Of a stretch of 64,000 nt of DNA, positions 54,025 to 63,133 are shown piece after piece. Made by a program: the position numbers and the translations under genes. Position 1 is the first letter of the stretch. Each line of letters begins with the position of its first letter. The notes under the pieces were generated by a model. That model made no database searches and was not told the origin of the DNA. It worked only from the letters and a program-made list of their open reading frames with translations. This DNA is from an uncultured Pelagibacteraceae bacterium (lineage in GTDB: Bacteria; Pseudomonadota; Alphaproteobacteria; Pelagibacterales; Pelagibacteraceae), in NCBI GenBank assembly GCA_902602105.1, contig CACKPP010000001.1, positions 1-64,000 on the forward strand, written 5' to 3'.

Positions 54025-54475
54025 TTGAACCCCAAATATTATCAGTTTTTATCCAACCTTTAATTTTATTTGAACTTATTTTGCACCATTCTTCTATACA
54101 TTTTTTAATTAATAAAACTCTTCCCTTTTGAATCTTTGCTATTGGTTTTGAAAAATTAGATGGTTTTTCAAATAAAATTTTTTCGTTTAAAGGAATAATT
54201 GAATTTACCTGTTTTAATTGCGATCTGTGTATCCATCCACTATTATTTTTAAAGTCAATAATTCTTCTCCAATTTTCTTTTTTATCTATCTGTTTAATTG
54301 GTAAATTAATTTTTTTATAAACAAATTTAACAGGAGACTCAAAGCTTGGGCCATACCTTACATTAACTTTATTTTTTTTTAATGATAAAAAAATTTCTTC
54401 TGCATTAGTTGTTGATGATGAGAAAAAAGTGAATATGATTAAGATAATTAGTTTTAGGTTTATTTGCACAGACAC
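54017..54475 (-). CDS. Exported bacterial SH3-domain protein
   Basis: 152 residues: signal peptide NLKLIILIIFTFFSSSTTNA, then an SH3-like domain (KNKVNVRYGPSFESPVKFVYKK, GWIHRSQL) and a second weaker repeat (KPIAKIQKGRVLLIKKC, WCKISSNKIKGWIKTDNIWG). The R-x-G-P-S phrase is typical of SH3_3/DUF1058 proteins that bind the cell wall. Start is GTG (two GTGs are in frame); no ATG. Overlaps moeB by 16 bases. Confidence 0.75.
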   Translation of the reverse strand: MSVQINLKLIILIIFTFFSSSTTNAEEIFLSLKKNKVNVRYGPSFESPVKFVYKKINLPIKQIDKKENWRRIIDFKNNSGWIHRSQLKQVNSIIPLNEKILFEKPSNFSKPIAKIQKGRVLLIKKCIEEWCKISSNKIKGWIKTDNIWGSIN

Positions 54476-55215
54476 ATTTTCCGTTTATTTAATTTAACTT
54501 TTCTAAAATTTAAATTTAGTAAATCCAATATTAGAATGAATCCATTTAAGTTTTTTCCTATATTTAGAATTTGTTTTAATGCTTCATTGGCTTGAATAGT
54601 TCCAATTATACCTGCAACGGTTCCTAAAACACCCTCGAATTCACAGTTTAAAATATCATCTGAAATTTCGTTTTCTTGAAAAAAACATCTTAAACAAGGA
54701 TTTTTTTTATTCTTAAAATCAAATGTAAATATGTGACCATCAAATTTACTAATTGCCCCAGTTATTAGAAATTTTTTTGATTTTATACAAAAGTCATTAA
54801 TTAAAAATTTAGTCTTAAAATTATCTGATCCATCAATTATGCAATCGTAGTTTTTTATTATTTTACTAAAATTATTTTTATCTAGTCTAATTTTATAGCA
54901 AGAGATTTTAGTTTTGGTATTAATTTTATTTAATTTTTTTAAGGCTGCTTTAACTTTAGGTTTTTTTAAATCTCCAGTATCATAAAGACTTTGTCTATGG
55001 ATGTTTGATAATTCAACATTATCAGAGTCAATAATTCCTAAAGAACCAACTCCAGCCCTTGTTAAAAATTCTGCAATTGGACATCCTAATCCACCCATAC
55101 CGATAATTAACACTTTGGATTGGATAATTTTTTTTTGACCTAGAGTACCTATATTTTTTAAAATTATTTGCCTAGAGAATCTTTCTATTTGATTTTTATT
55201 TAACTTTGATTTCAT
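54460..55215 (-). CDS. MoeB/ThiF-type adenylyltransferase
   Basis: E1-like enzyme activating sulfur-carrier proteins (MoaD or ThiS type). 251 residues: VLIIGMGGLGCPIAEFLTRAG, QSLYDTGDLKKPKV, DCIIDGSDNFKTKFLIND and the catalytic-Cys region. Zinc ligands are CLRC near 180 and a closing CLC (residues 248-250) where the family usually has C-x2-C, so the second pair is one residue closer. Whether it serves molybdopterin or thiamine cannot be told. Overlaps dut by four bases. Confidence 0.85.
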   Translation of the reverse strand: MKSKLNKNQIERFSRQIILKNIGTLGQKKIIQSKVLIIGMGGLGCPIAEFLTRAGVGSLGIIDSDNVELSNIHRQSLYDTGDLKKPKVKAALKKLNKINTKTKISCYKIRLDKNNFSKIIKNYDCIIDGSDNFKTKFLINDFCIKSKKFLITGAISKFDGHIFTFDFKNKKNPCLRCFFQENEISDDILNCEFEGVLGTVAGIIGTIQANEALKQILNIGKNLNGFILILDLLNLNFRKVKLNKRKMCLCK

Positions 55216-55649
55216 TTACCCGTTGACCCAAAACCACCTTCTCCTCTTATTGTTTCAGGCAAATTTGAAGTTTCTTGCAATTCCATTTTAACAACAGGAA
55301 CTAATATCATTTGTGCAATTCTGTCTCCATTATTAATAGTGAATTCATTATCCCCATGATTATAAATTATTACTTTAATTTCACCTCTATAATCACTATC
55401 GATTGTTCCAGGGGTATTTAAAACACTAATATTGTTTTTTGCAGCCAAACCAGATCTAGGCCTAATTTGAATTTCATAATCTTCTGAAAAAGCTACTGAT
55501 AAACCCGTAGGAACCAAAGATGATGTCTTGGGTTTAATATTAATAGCTACTTTTAAAAAAGCTTGTAGATCCATTCCTGAAGCTCCATCAGTTTTATATT
55601 TAGGTAGTTTTACATTTGGATCTAGTCTTTTTATTAATACTTTAACCAT
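55212..55649 (-). CDS. dut: Deoxyuridine 5'-triphosphate nucleotidohydrolase
   Basis: dUTPase, 145 residues, with all five motifs in order: GASGMDLQAF, RPRSGLAAKN, TPGTIDSDYRGEI, GDRIAQMIL and RGEGGFGSTGK. Trimeric enzyme keeping uracil out of DNA. Overlaps coaBC by one base and moeB by four: coaBC-dut-moeB are cotranscribed, an arrangement common in alphaproteobacteria. Confidence 0.97.
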   Translation of the reverse strand: MVKVLIKRLDPNVKLPKYKTDGASGMDLQAFLKVAINIKPKTSSLVPTGLSVAFSEDYEIQIRPRSGLAAKNNISVLNTPGTIDSDYRGEIKVIIYNHGDNEFTINNGDRIAQMILVPVVKMELQETSNLPETIRGEGGFGSTGK

Positions 55650-56854
55650 TAATTAATTTGTGTAGATATCCTATCTACAATTTCTTCAGATATTTCAGAC
55701 TTTTTTTTAAATTTAAGTTTCTCTTTTTTATTTTTAGAATTTTTATAGTGAATGGTAACTTCATTATAATCTGAATTAAACCCACTATTTTCTTTGGATA
55801 TATCATTAGCTATAATCCAGTCACAATTTTTACTTATTAGTTTGGAAATAGCATTTTTATCCAAATTATTTGTCTCAGCTGCAAAACCAATAACTAATTT
55901 TGGTCTCATAGAATTATGATTTGAAACATAATTAAGTATATCAATATTTTTTTCTAAATTTATTGTCAAAGTCTCTTGTTTTTTTATTTTATCTTGATTT
56001 TTTTTATCAATTTTAAAATCGGCGACAGCTGCAGAAAAAATTGCTATATCAGTTGGTAAATTTTGTTGAGTAGCTTTAAACATCTCTTCAGCAGTTTCTA
56101 CTTTGATTAATTTTATATCATTTGAAATATTTAAATTTGTAGGTCCAGATATTAATGTAGTATCAAAACCTCTTTTTGATAAAGATTTAGCTATTTCATA
56201 GCCTTGTTTACCGCTTGATTTATTAGTTATAAATCTTACTGGGTCAATATATTCATTTGTAGGACCAGCAGTTACAAGAGCTTTAATTTTTTTATTTTTT
56301 ACTTGATTTGCTAAAAAAATATTAATCTCATTAAATATGTCTAAAGGATCTGACATTTTTCCTTCTCCATATTCACCACAAGCCATATCTCCTACTGTAG
56401 GACCAATCAGTTTGTATCCATAAGTTGTTAATGTTTTTAAATTATCTTTAGTTGATTTATGTTCCCACATTCTAACATTCATAGCAGGAACTAAAAATAC
56501 AGTTTTATTTGATGCGAGGATCACTGTTGAAGCTAAATCTTCGGAAGATCCTTTGCTAAGTTTAGAGATAGTATTTGCAGTTGTAGGAGCTACTATAATT
56601 ACATCAGCCCATCTTGAAAGAGCAATGTGGTCCATCTCAGATTCATTCTCCGCACTAAAAAGATCCTCATATACTTTGCCTTGTGACAAAGAAGCAATAG
56701 ATAATGGCGTTACAAACTCTTTAGCACTTTTAGTCAGTATCGTTTTTATTTCTGCATTATTTTTCCTAAACATTCTAATTATTTCAAGAGTTTTGTATGC
56801 AGAAATTCCTCCACAAATAATAAATAAAATTTTTTTGTTTATTAAATCTTTCAT
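55649..56854 (-). CDS. coaBC: Bifunctional phosphopantothenoylcysteine decarboxylase/phosphopantothenate-cysteine ligase
   Basis: Two consecutive steps of coenzyme A synthesis. 401 residues: flavoprotein CoaC domain (ILFIICGGISAYKTLEIIR, VPAMNVRMWEH with the PxMNxxMW signature near 158, GDMACGEYGEG near 175), then CoaB (VTAGPTNEYIDPVRFITNKSSGKQGYEI near 194, NWIIAND-like CDWIIANDIS). Complete. Runs head to tail with ubiE, ubiB, dut. Confidence 0.96.
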   Translation of the reverse strand: MKDLINKKILFIICGGISAYKTLEIIRMFRKNNAEIKTILTKSAKEFVTPLSIASLSQGKVYEDLFSAENESEMDHIALSRWADVIIVAPTTANTISKLSKGSSEDLASTVILASNKTVFLVPAMNVRMWEHKSTKDNLKTLTTYGYKLIGPTVGDMACGEYGEGKMSDPLDIFNEINIFLANQVKNKKIKALVTAGPTNEYIDPVRFITNKSSGKQGYEIAKSLSKRGFDTTLISGPTNLNISNDIKLIKVETAEEMFKATQQNLPTDIAIFSAAVADFKIDKKNQDKIKKQETLTINLEKNIDILNYVSNHNSMRPKLVIGFAAETNNLDKNAISKLISKNCDWIIANDISKENSGFNSDYNEVTIHYKNSKNKKEKLKFKKKSEISEEIVDRISTQIN

Positions 56855-56862
56855 TGGAAGAA

Positions 56863-58431
56863 TTAAAATACTAATAGACCAAAAATTACAAGGACTAATA
56901 AGCCAATAATAGACTGATTTCTAAAAGTAATCATTTCTAACTTTTTAGCATTTAAAGCAGTATAAGAATTTGAGTTATGTGGAATTTGTCCACTAGCTAA
57001 ATAAGTAAGAGCTTGATTTGCTTTATCCATTATTTCAGGAAATTCTGGTAATCTTTTAATTACTTCAGAAGTACTTTGAAGTGTTTCATTTATAGTTGTC
57101 ATTGGATCTTTTGTATCTTTTAACCAGCTTTCAAGAACTGGTTTTGATGTAGTCCAAATATTAGTGTCTGGATTTAATTTTCTTGCTACTCCTTCAACTA
57201 CAACCATTGTTTTTTGTAACATTAGAAGTTGAGGTTGAGTTTGCATATTGAATTTTTCTGTTACATCGAACAATTGTTTTAATAACTTTCCACCAGAAAT
57301 ATCTTTTACTGTTTGACCAAAAATTGGTTCACCAATTGATCTTAGTGCTTGAGCTAGATCATCAATTGGGACGTTTTTAGGAACTAATCCAGCAACTAGG
57401 TGCACTTCAGCTACCTTACGATAATCTCTCTGAATAAAACCAAATAAAATTTCAGCTAAAAATCTCTTACTCATTTTATCAAGTCTCCCCATTATTCCAA
57501 AATCTATAGGCACGATATGACCGTTATTATCTATAAATATATTTCCTTGATGCATATCCGCATGAAAAAAGCCATCTCTTACAGCATGTCTTAAAAAATT
57601 TTGTATAACATCTTCTGCAATTTTTTTAGTATTAAAATTTCTTTTTTTAAGCTCTTTAGTTTCTCTTATAGAAATTCCATCAATCCAATCTAGCGTCATT
57701 ACATTTTCACTTGTAAAATTCCAGTAGATTTGAGGAACTTTAAATCCAACATCATTTTTTGTATTTTCTGAATATTCATTCGCAGCCGCTGCTTCAAATC
57801 TGAGATCCATTTCAAGATTTGTAATTTCTTTTAATAAAAAAACTACCTCAACTAATTTAAGTCTTTGAGTTTTTTTTACGAAAGATTCAATCAAAAAAGC
57901 AAAAAGTAATATTGCATCTATTTCTTCATTAAATACTTTCTTTATGTTGGGCCTTAATATTTTTATAGCAACATCTTTTATTGTTCCATTATCATTTATT
58001 TGTGCTTTATGTACTTGAGCTATAGATGCCGCAGCTATTGGTTCACTTAAATCAATTATAGAATTATAGGTATTTTCCCCCAAACTATCTTTAATTATTT
58101 CTTTTGCTTGGTGTAATGAGAATGGCGGTAATTTATCCTGAAGATTTTCAAGCTTACCTGAAAGTTCTTCACCTATAATATCTGGTCGAGTAGCCAAAAA
58201 TTGACCGAGCTTTATAAAAGTAGTTCCCATTGACTCAAGGGAACTAGCTAAACGCTCTCCCTCATCACTATTATTATTTATTTGTTTTTTTCCAGATATA
58301 GAAAATGATAAAATTTTAAATAATATTTTTATTGATAAAGGTGGTTCTTGAAACTTAGAAATAATACTTAATATATCTGATTTAGCTACTTTTCTACCAA
58401 GCTTAAATAAATTGATTATTTTTTTTAACAT
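56863..58431 (-). CDS. ubiB: Ubiquinone-biosynthesis atypical kinase UbiB
   Basis: Atypical ABC1/ADCK kinase needed for ubiquinone synthesis, 522 residues. K-rich motif GTTFIKLGQFLATRPD (KxGQ) near 70, the AAAS-like SAAIAQVHKA-type SIAQVHKAQ near 135, and HADMHQGNIFID (catalytic loop) near 295, DFGIMGRL; two C-terminal helices, the last IIGLLVLVIFGLLVF. The ATG at 58431 overlaps the ubiE stop by one base and is preferred over the TTG four codons out. Confidence 0.95.
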   Translation of the reverse strand: MLKKIINLFKLGRKVAKSDILSIISKFQEPPLSIKILFKILSFSISGKKQINNNSDEGERLASSLESMGTTFIKLGQFLATRPDIIGEELSGKLENLQDKLPPFSLHQAKEIIKDSLGENTYNSIIDLSEPIAAASIAQVHKAQINDNGTIKDVAIKILRPNIKKVFNEEIDAILLFAFLIESFVKKTQRLKLVEVVFLLKEITNLEMDLRFEAAAANEYSENTKNDVGFKVPQIYWNFTSENVMTLDWIDGISIRETKELKKRNFNTKKIAEDVIQNFLRHAVRDGFFHADMHQGNIFIDNNGHIVPIDFGIMGRLDKMSKRFLAEILFGFIQRDYRKVAEVHLVAGLVPKNVPIDDLAQALRSIGEPIFGQTVKDISGGKLLKQLFDVTEKFNMQTQPQLLMLQKTMVVVEGVARKLNPDTNIWTTSKPVLESWLKDTKDPMTTINETLQSTSEVIKRLPEFPEIMDKANQALTYLASGQIPHNSNSYTALNAKKLEMITFRNQSIIGLLVLVIFGLLVF

Positions 58432-59135
58432 TAAATTTTCCAACCACTATGAATTGAAACTATACCACCAGATAAATTTCTATAAGTACATTTTTCAAAA
58501 CCATTTTTCTTCATCAAAAAAATCAATTGATCTTGATTTATAAATTTTTCAATGCTGTTAACAAGGTATTCGTAAGCTTTCTTTTCCCCTGCAACTATTT
58601 TACCAATTTTTGGAATAAGTTTTGAATAGTTCTTGTATATGAAATCCAAATTTGAATTTTGTACTTTAGAAAATTCTAGACATAAGTAACGGCCTCCTGG
58701 TTTTAATACTCTATAAGCTTCTTTTAAAGCTTTATCTAAACTTTTTGTATTTCTTAAACCAAAACTAATTGTATAAAAATCGAACAAATTATCGGCAATG
58801 GGAAGTTTTTCAGCAGGCGCAATAACCCAATTTAAATTTTTAAAAGCGTTCAATTTTTGCTTACCTTTTTTAATCATTCCATTATTTGGATCAACACAGG
58901 TAATTTGTGCAGACTTATTTACATTATCCAAATAAAGTTTAGCTATATCTCCTGTGCCGCATGCTACATCAATTAATTTTTGAGTAGATAATGGATTCAT
59001 CATATGTATTAGATTTTTTTTCCATAATCGATGTATACCCAAAGACATAAGGTCATTCATTAGGTCATATTGATCATAAACTTGATCAAAAACATTTTGG
59101 ACTAGTCCTTTTTTATTTTGTAGATATTGTTGCAT
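58431..59135 (-). CDS. ubiE: Ubiquinone C-methyltransferase UbiE
   Basis: SAM-dependent C-methylation in ubiquinone synthesis. 234 residues with VFDQVYDQYDLMNDLMSLGIHRLWKK, the SAM loop LIDVACGTGDIAKLYLDN near 72, and FYTISFGLRNT near 128, LKPGGRYLCLEFSKV. Complete. Followed by ubiB; divergent from mutM. Confidence 0.95.
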   Translation of the reverse strand: MQQYLQNKKGLVQNVFDQVYDQYDLMNDLMSLGIHRLWKKNLIHMMNPLSTQKLIDVACGTGDIAKLYLDNVNKSAQITCVDPNNGMIKKGKQKLNAFKNLNWVIAPAEKLPIADNLFDFYTISFGLRNTKSLDKALKEAYRVLKPGGRYLCLEFSKVQNSNLDFIYKNYSKLIPKIGKIVAGEKKAYEYLVNSIEKFINQDQLIFLMKKNGFEKCTYRNLSGGIVSIHSGWKI

Positions 59136-59166
59136 ATAAAAAATTATATATTGAATATAGTATCAA

Positions 59167-60030
59167 ATGCCAGAATTACCAGAAGTAGAAATTGTAAGAC
59201 AGTCCTTAAATAAAAAAATTAAACAAAAAAAGGTAAAAAAAGTAATAGTCAGAAATAGAAATTTAAGATTTAAGATTCCTTTGAATTTTTCTAGTTTTTT
59301 AAAAGGTCAAAAAATAATTTCAGTAAAAAGATTTTCAAAATATTTAATTCTTACTTTATCAAAAAACGGTTATTGTCTACTACACTTAGGAATGTCAGGT
59401 ACTATACATGTGGTAAATAATAATAAAAAAAACATGATTACAAATGCTAGTTTTTACAACTCTCCAATATTACCTAAAAAACACAATCACATAGAAATAA
59501 TTTTTGATAAAGTTAGAATTATTTATAATGACCCAAGAAGATTTGGTTTCTTTCAAATAATCAAAAATAAAAAATCTTTACAAAAAAAATTTAGACACCT
59601 TGGCCCAGAACCGTTTGACTTAAAGTTTAATCAAAAATATGTCTATCTTTTCTTTAAAAACAAAAAAAAAAATATTAAAAATTTTTTACTTGATCAACAT
59701 TTTGTTTCTGGAATTGGAAATATTTATGCAAGTGAAATTTTGTTTTTAAGTAAGATTAATCCATCTAAAAACGCAAGTTTGCTAAAAGAAGATGATTGTA
59801 AAAAAATTATCATTAACTCAAAACAAGTTCTTTTTAATGCTATTAGCAAAGGAGGTTCTAGTATTAGAGATTTTAAGAATATATCTGGAAAGAAAGGCAG
59901 TTTTCAAAAAGATTTTAAAGTTTATCAAAGAGAAGGTTTAAATTGTAAAAGATTAAAATGTAAAGGAATTATACAAAAAAAAAAAATTTCCAATAGATCA
60001 ACTTTTTTTTGTAATATCTGTCAAAAATAA
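59167..60030 (+). CDS. mutM: Formamidopyrimidine-DNA glycosylase
   Basis: Removes oxidised purines such as 8-oxoguanine. 287 residues: catalytic Pro2 and Glu3 in PELPEVEIV, FLLDQHFVSGIGNIYASEIL helix-two-turn-helix near 175, and a C-terminal zinc finger with Cys pairs NCKRLKCKG (C-x4-C) and CNICQK (C-x2-C). All catalytic elements present. Closely followed by rpsT and dnaA, the conserved alphaproteobacterial order; its stop lies 13 bases before the rpsT -35. Confidence 0.95.
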   Translation: MPELPEVEIVRQSLNKKIKQKKVKKVIVRNRNLRFKIPLNFSSFLKGQKIISVKRFSKYLILTLSKNGYCLLHLGMSGTIHVVNNNKKNMITNASFYNSPILPKKHNHIEIIFDKVRIIYNDPRRFGFFQIIKNKKSLQKKFRHLGPEPFDLKFNQKYVYLFFKNKKKNIKNFLLDQHFVSGIGNIYASEILFLSKINPSKNASLLKEDDCKKIIINSKQVLFNAISKGGSSIRDFKNISGKKGSFQKDFKVYQREGLNCKRLKCKGIIQKKKISNRSTFFCNICQK

Positions 60031-60042
60031 TAGATTATTTGA

Positions 60043-60071
60043 TTGACCAATATAAATTCTCGAGCTATACC
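60043..60071 (+). promoter_or_regulatory. Candidate promoter of rpsT
   Basis: TTGACC (60043-60048), 17-base spacer, TATACC (60066-60071). The predicted start near 60078 leaves only about four bases before the rpsT ATG. The preceding tract CCCCCTTTTCAT is pyrimidine-rich and holds no Shine-Dalgarno, so a leaderless mRNA is likely. Confidence 0.6.
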
Positions 60072-60081
60072 CCCTTTTCAT

Positions 60082-60342
60082 ATGGCAAACACAAAATCTG
60101 CAATCAAAAGAATAAGAAGAATATCAAAACAGACAATTGTAAACAAAGCTAGAAAAAGCCGATATAAAAGTGCAATTAAAAAAATGAACGTTTTAATTGA
60201 AGATAAAAAGAAATCTGAGGCTTTAAAGTTCTTACCCAAGTTGAATTCTGAGCTAATGAAGATTGCAAAAACTGGGATAATTAAAAAACAAAACGCCTCA
60301 AGAAACGTTTCAAGAATTACAAAAAAAATCGCATCAATCTAG
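60082..60342 (+). CDS. rpsT: 30S ribosomal protein S20
   Basis: 86 residues, MANTKSAIKRIRRISKQ opening, helical Lys/Arg-rich rRNA-binding protein with NASRNVSRITKKI closing. Starts at ATG 60082, not the upstream frame end. Lies between mutM and dnaA, as in Rhizobiales. Confidence 0.96.
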   Translation: MANTKSAIKRIRRISKQTIVNKARKSRYKSAIKKMNVLIEDKKKSEALKFLPKLNSELMKIAKTGIIKKQNASRNVSRITKKIASI

Positions 60343-60585
60343 ATCGATATACTTATAGTTGATTCAACTTAAGGCATACGCATTATGTATGTCTATAGAA
60401 TTTTAGTTCACAACATTTAGATTTAGTAAATTAATTTGAATATGATTTTCAATTATAAATTTTATTTTTATATTTAAGATTTAATTTTTTATTAAACAAA
60501 TTAATTCAAAAAAATAAAATTAGACACAATCATAGATTTTATTTTTTTTTTAATATTGAAAATTATTTGTTGCAATAATCTAATT
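60343..60585. other. Longest gene-free gap (rpsT-dnaA)
   Basis: Very AT-rich, 243 bases, no frame of interest. It contains AGTTGA-T-TCAACT (near 60358-60370) and a DnaA-box-like TTAGACACA (60520-60528; one mismatch to TTATNCACA). A possible dnaA promoter is TTTTCA-17-TATATT (60446-60474). None is strong. There is no cluster of DnaA boxes, so I do not call an origin. Confidence 0.5.
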
Positions 60586-62031
60586 ATGGTTCTAACTGAA
60601 CTTTCCCCAAATATGAATAATAATTATAAAAATAAAAGCCTTCCTAACTATAAGTCTGTTTTTTTGGATTGGAATTTAGTTCAGACTGATATGAAAAATA
60701 AATTAGGAATGGATATTTATGAAAGCTGGCTAAAAAAAATTAAATTTATAGAAGAATTAAACAATTATGTCTTATTATCTGTTCCGACAAGATTTATTAG
60801 AGACTGGATTACTTCTAGATACTTGGATCAAATTCTTCAGATAATAAAGATTTATAAGAAAAATATAATTAGAATTGAGTTTAAAATTGTAGAACAAACA
60901 TCTGATAAAGATGAGAATAAAATAAATTTAGAAACTACAGAAAATAAAGATAATGTATCTTTTATAAAAGATACTTATCTTCAATATAACCGCATAGATC
61001 AAAATAAAAGATTTGATAACTTTGTAATTGGATCAAGTAACAAGCTAGCTTATGAGGCATCATTAAAAGTTACTGAAAATATCTCTCATTATAACCCACT
61101 TTATATCTACGGTGGAGTTGGAATGGGTAAGACTCATCTTTTGAATTCGATTGGTTTAGAGCTTAAAAAAAAATATAAAGTAATGTTTATATCTGCTGAG
61201 CGTTTTATGTATCAATTTGTAAAATCTATTAAGTCAAATGAAATGGTTAAGTTCAAAGAATATTTTAGAAATACTGACATATTGTTGATCGACGATATCC
61301 AATTTATGAATGGCAAAGAAGCAATGCAGGAGGAGTTTTTTCACACTTTTAATGCTTTATTAGACAAAGGTTCTCAGATAGTTGTAACTGCCGATAGAGC
61401 TCCAAATAATTTAACAAGAATTCAAGAAAGAATAAGATCTAGATTTTCTGGAGGTTTAGTTATAGATGTGCAAAAACCTGAAAATGAGTTGAGAAAAAGA
61501 ATTGTTGAAGGCAAAACCAACGAAATGAACAAACTCTATCTTGGTCAAATAAATATTTCAAAAGAAATTAAAGAATTTATAAGCAATGAAATAACAAACA
61601 GTATTAGAGAATTAGTTGGTGCAGTTAATCGTATAGTTTCGTTTTCAAGAATTTATAATAAAGCACCTAATTTGGCTGAGACAAAGTTGGTATTAAAGGA
61701 TTTACTTAACTTAAGTGAGAATAAAGTAACTATTGATTTAATACAAACTGTCGTTTGTAAATTTTTTAAGATTAGCAAAAATGAAATGTTATCTTCTAGA
61801 AGATCGAGATATTTAGTTAGACCTAGACAAACAGCAATTTATCTAACAAAAATTTTAACATCCAAGTCTTTACCTGAAATAGGTCGTGAATTTTCGAATA
61901 GAGACCATACAACAATAATTCATTCGGTAAGAACAATTGAAAAAATTAAACAGAGAGACACGGAAATGTTAAAAAATATCGAAAAACTTAAAAATCAAAT
62001 ATTATACGTAAATAAAGAAAATGAAATTTAA
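60586..62031 (+). CDS. dnaA: Chromosomal replication initiator DnaA
   Basis: AAA+ initiator, 481 residues from this ATG. Domain I has DWNLVQTDMKNKLGMDIYESWLKKI, domain III the Walker A YGGVGMGKTHLLNSIG, DDIQFMNGKEAMQEEFFHTFN and sensor regions, domain IV the DNA-binding signature FSNRDHTTIIHSVRTIEK. Three starts are possible (TTG 60556, ATG 60586, ATG 60613), none with a Shine-Dalgarno; family length does not decide. dnaN overlaps by 11 bases. Confidence 0.96.
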   Translation: MVLTELSPNMNNNYKNKSLPNYKSVFLDWNLVQTDMKNKLGMDIYESWLKKIKFIEELNNYVLLSVPTRFIRDWITSRYLDQILQIIKIYKKNIIRIEFKIVEQTSDKDENKINLETTENKDNVSFIKDTYLQYNRIDQNKRFDNFVIGSSNKLAYEASLKVTENISHYNPLYIYGGVGMGKTHLLNSIGLELKKKYKVMFISAERFMYQFVKSIKSNEMVKFKEYFRNTDILLIDDIQFMNGKEAMQEEFFHTFNALLDKGSQIVVTADRAPNNLTRIQERIRSRFSGGLVIDVQKPENELRKRIVEGKTNEMNKLYLGQINISKEIKEFISNEITNSIRELVGAVNRIVSFSRIYNKAPNLAETKLVLKDLLNLSENKVTIDLIQTVVCKFFKISKNEMLSSRRSRYLVRPRQTAIYLTKILTSKSLPEIGREFSNRDHTTIIHSVRTIEKIKQRDTEMLKNIEKLKNQILYVNKENEI

Positions 62032-63133
62032 TGTAAATCAGCAAGATTTCCAACAGGCATTAAATTATTGTCAAGGTGTCATTGAAAAAAGAAGCACTCT
62101 TCCAATTTTATCAAATATATTGTTAGATGCACGAAATTCACAATTAACAATAACTGCAACTGATTTAGATTTAATTTTTATTCATCAATTGAATAATGTA
62201 GAAGTTTTAGAGGAAGGAAAAACCACAACAGTATCCTCTACTATATATGATATTGTAAGAAAATTATCATCTGGAAAAAAAATCAATTTAACTCTAACAG
62301 ATCAAGATAAACTTCATCTAGAATCTGAAAAATCTATTTTTAATTTAAATTGTTTGAGCGCTTCAGAATTCCCACTTACAAATGAAGATTTTAATCAAAA
62401 TGAATTTTCAATTAAATCTAAACAACTTTTAAAGCTATTAAATAAATGTAAATTTTCTGTATCGAATGATGAGACAAGACATTATTTGAGTGGAGTTTTT
62501 TTTCATCAAACAGAAGTTGAGGATAAAAACTATCTTACAGCTGTAGCTACCGACAGTCATCGAATGTCTATTTCAAAGATTAGATTAGATAAAAAAATTG
62601 ATTTTGAGGCTGTTATATTGCCAAAAAAAACTATTTTTCAATTATGTTCATTATTAGATAATTATGATGGGGATGTAAAAATTTCAAATATAAAATCTAA
62701 AATTAAATTTGAGCTTAAAAATAGTATTTTAATTTCAAAATTAATTGATGGTAAATTTCCAAATTATATTCAGGTAATACCAAAAAATAATCAAAAAAAA
62801 TTAGAAATTGATTTAAAGTTATTTTTAGACTCGGTTGATCGAGTTGCATCCGTTTCTCAAGATAAAAAAGATGGGGTCAAATTTAATCTTTCAAAAGATA
62901 CATTGAATTTATCTGTTAATAATACAAATAGTGGAGATGGCAAAGAAACTTTAAAGGTTAAATTTGAAAGTGAACTAGAAATAAGTTTTAATTCTAGATA
63001 TCTAATTGATGTTGCATCACAACTAGATGGAGATGTGATTGAACTATTTCTAAATGAAACAGGTTCTCCTGCTTTAATTAAAGATCCAGGGGATTTTGAT
63101 AGTATTTTTGTGGTTATGCCAATGAAAGGTTAA
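62021..63133 (+). CDS. dnaN: DNA polymerase III beta sliding clamp
   Basis: Ring-shaped processivity clamp, 370 residues in three repeats. MKFNVNQQDFQQALNYCQGVIEKRSTLPILSNIL start, YLTAVATDSHRMSISKI near 175 and the closing DPGDFDSIFVVMPMKG are typical. Coupled to dnaA by an 11-base overlap. The clamp is opened by the holA product of this window. recF and gyrB, often next, are not here. Confidence 0.96.
   Translation: MKFNVNQQDFQQALNYCQGVIEKRSTLPILSNILLDARNSQLTITATDLDLIFIHQLNNVEVLEEGKTTTVSSTIYDIVRKLSSGKKINLTLTDQDKLHLESEKSIFNLNCLSASEFPLTNEDFNQNEFSIKSKQLLKLLNKCKFSVSNDETRHYLSGVFFHQTEVEDKNYLTAVATDSHRMSISKIRLDKKIDFEAVILPKKTIFQLCSLLDNYDGDVKISNIKSKIKFELKNSILISKLIDGKFPNYIQVIPKNNQKKLEIDLKLFLDSVDRVASVSQDKKDGVKFNLSKDTLNLSVNNTNSGDGKETLKVKFESELEISFNSRYLIDVASQLDGDVIELFLNETGSPALIKDPGDFDSIFVVMPMKG

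Noticed and set aside
60520..60528. DnaA box (origin) in the rpsT-dnaA gap
   Set aside because: A single one-mismatch 9-mer in very AT-rich DNA is expected by chance; there is no cluster.
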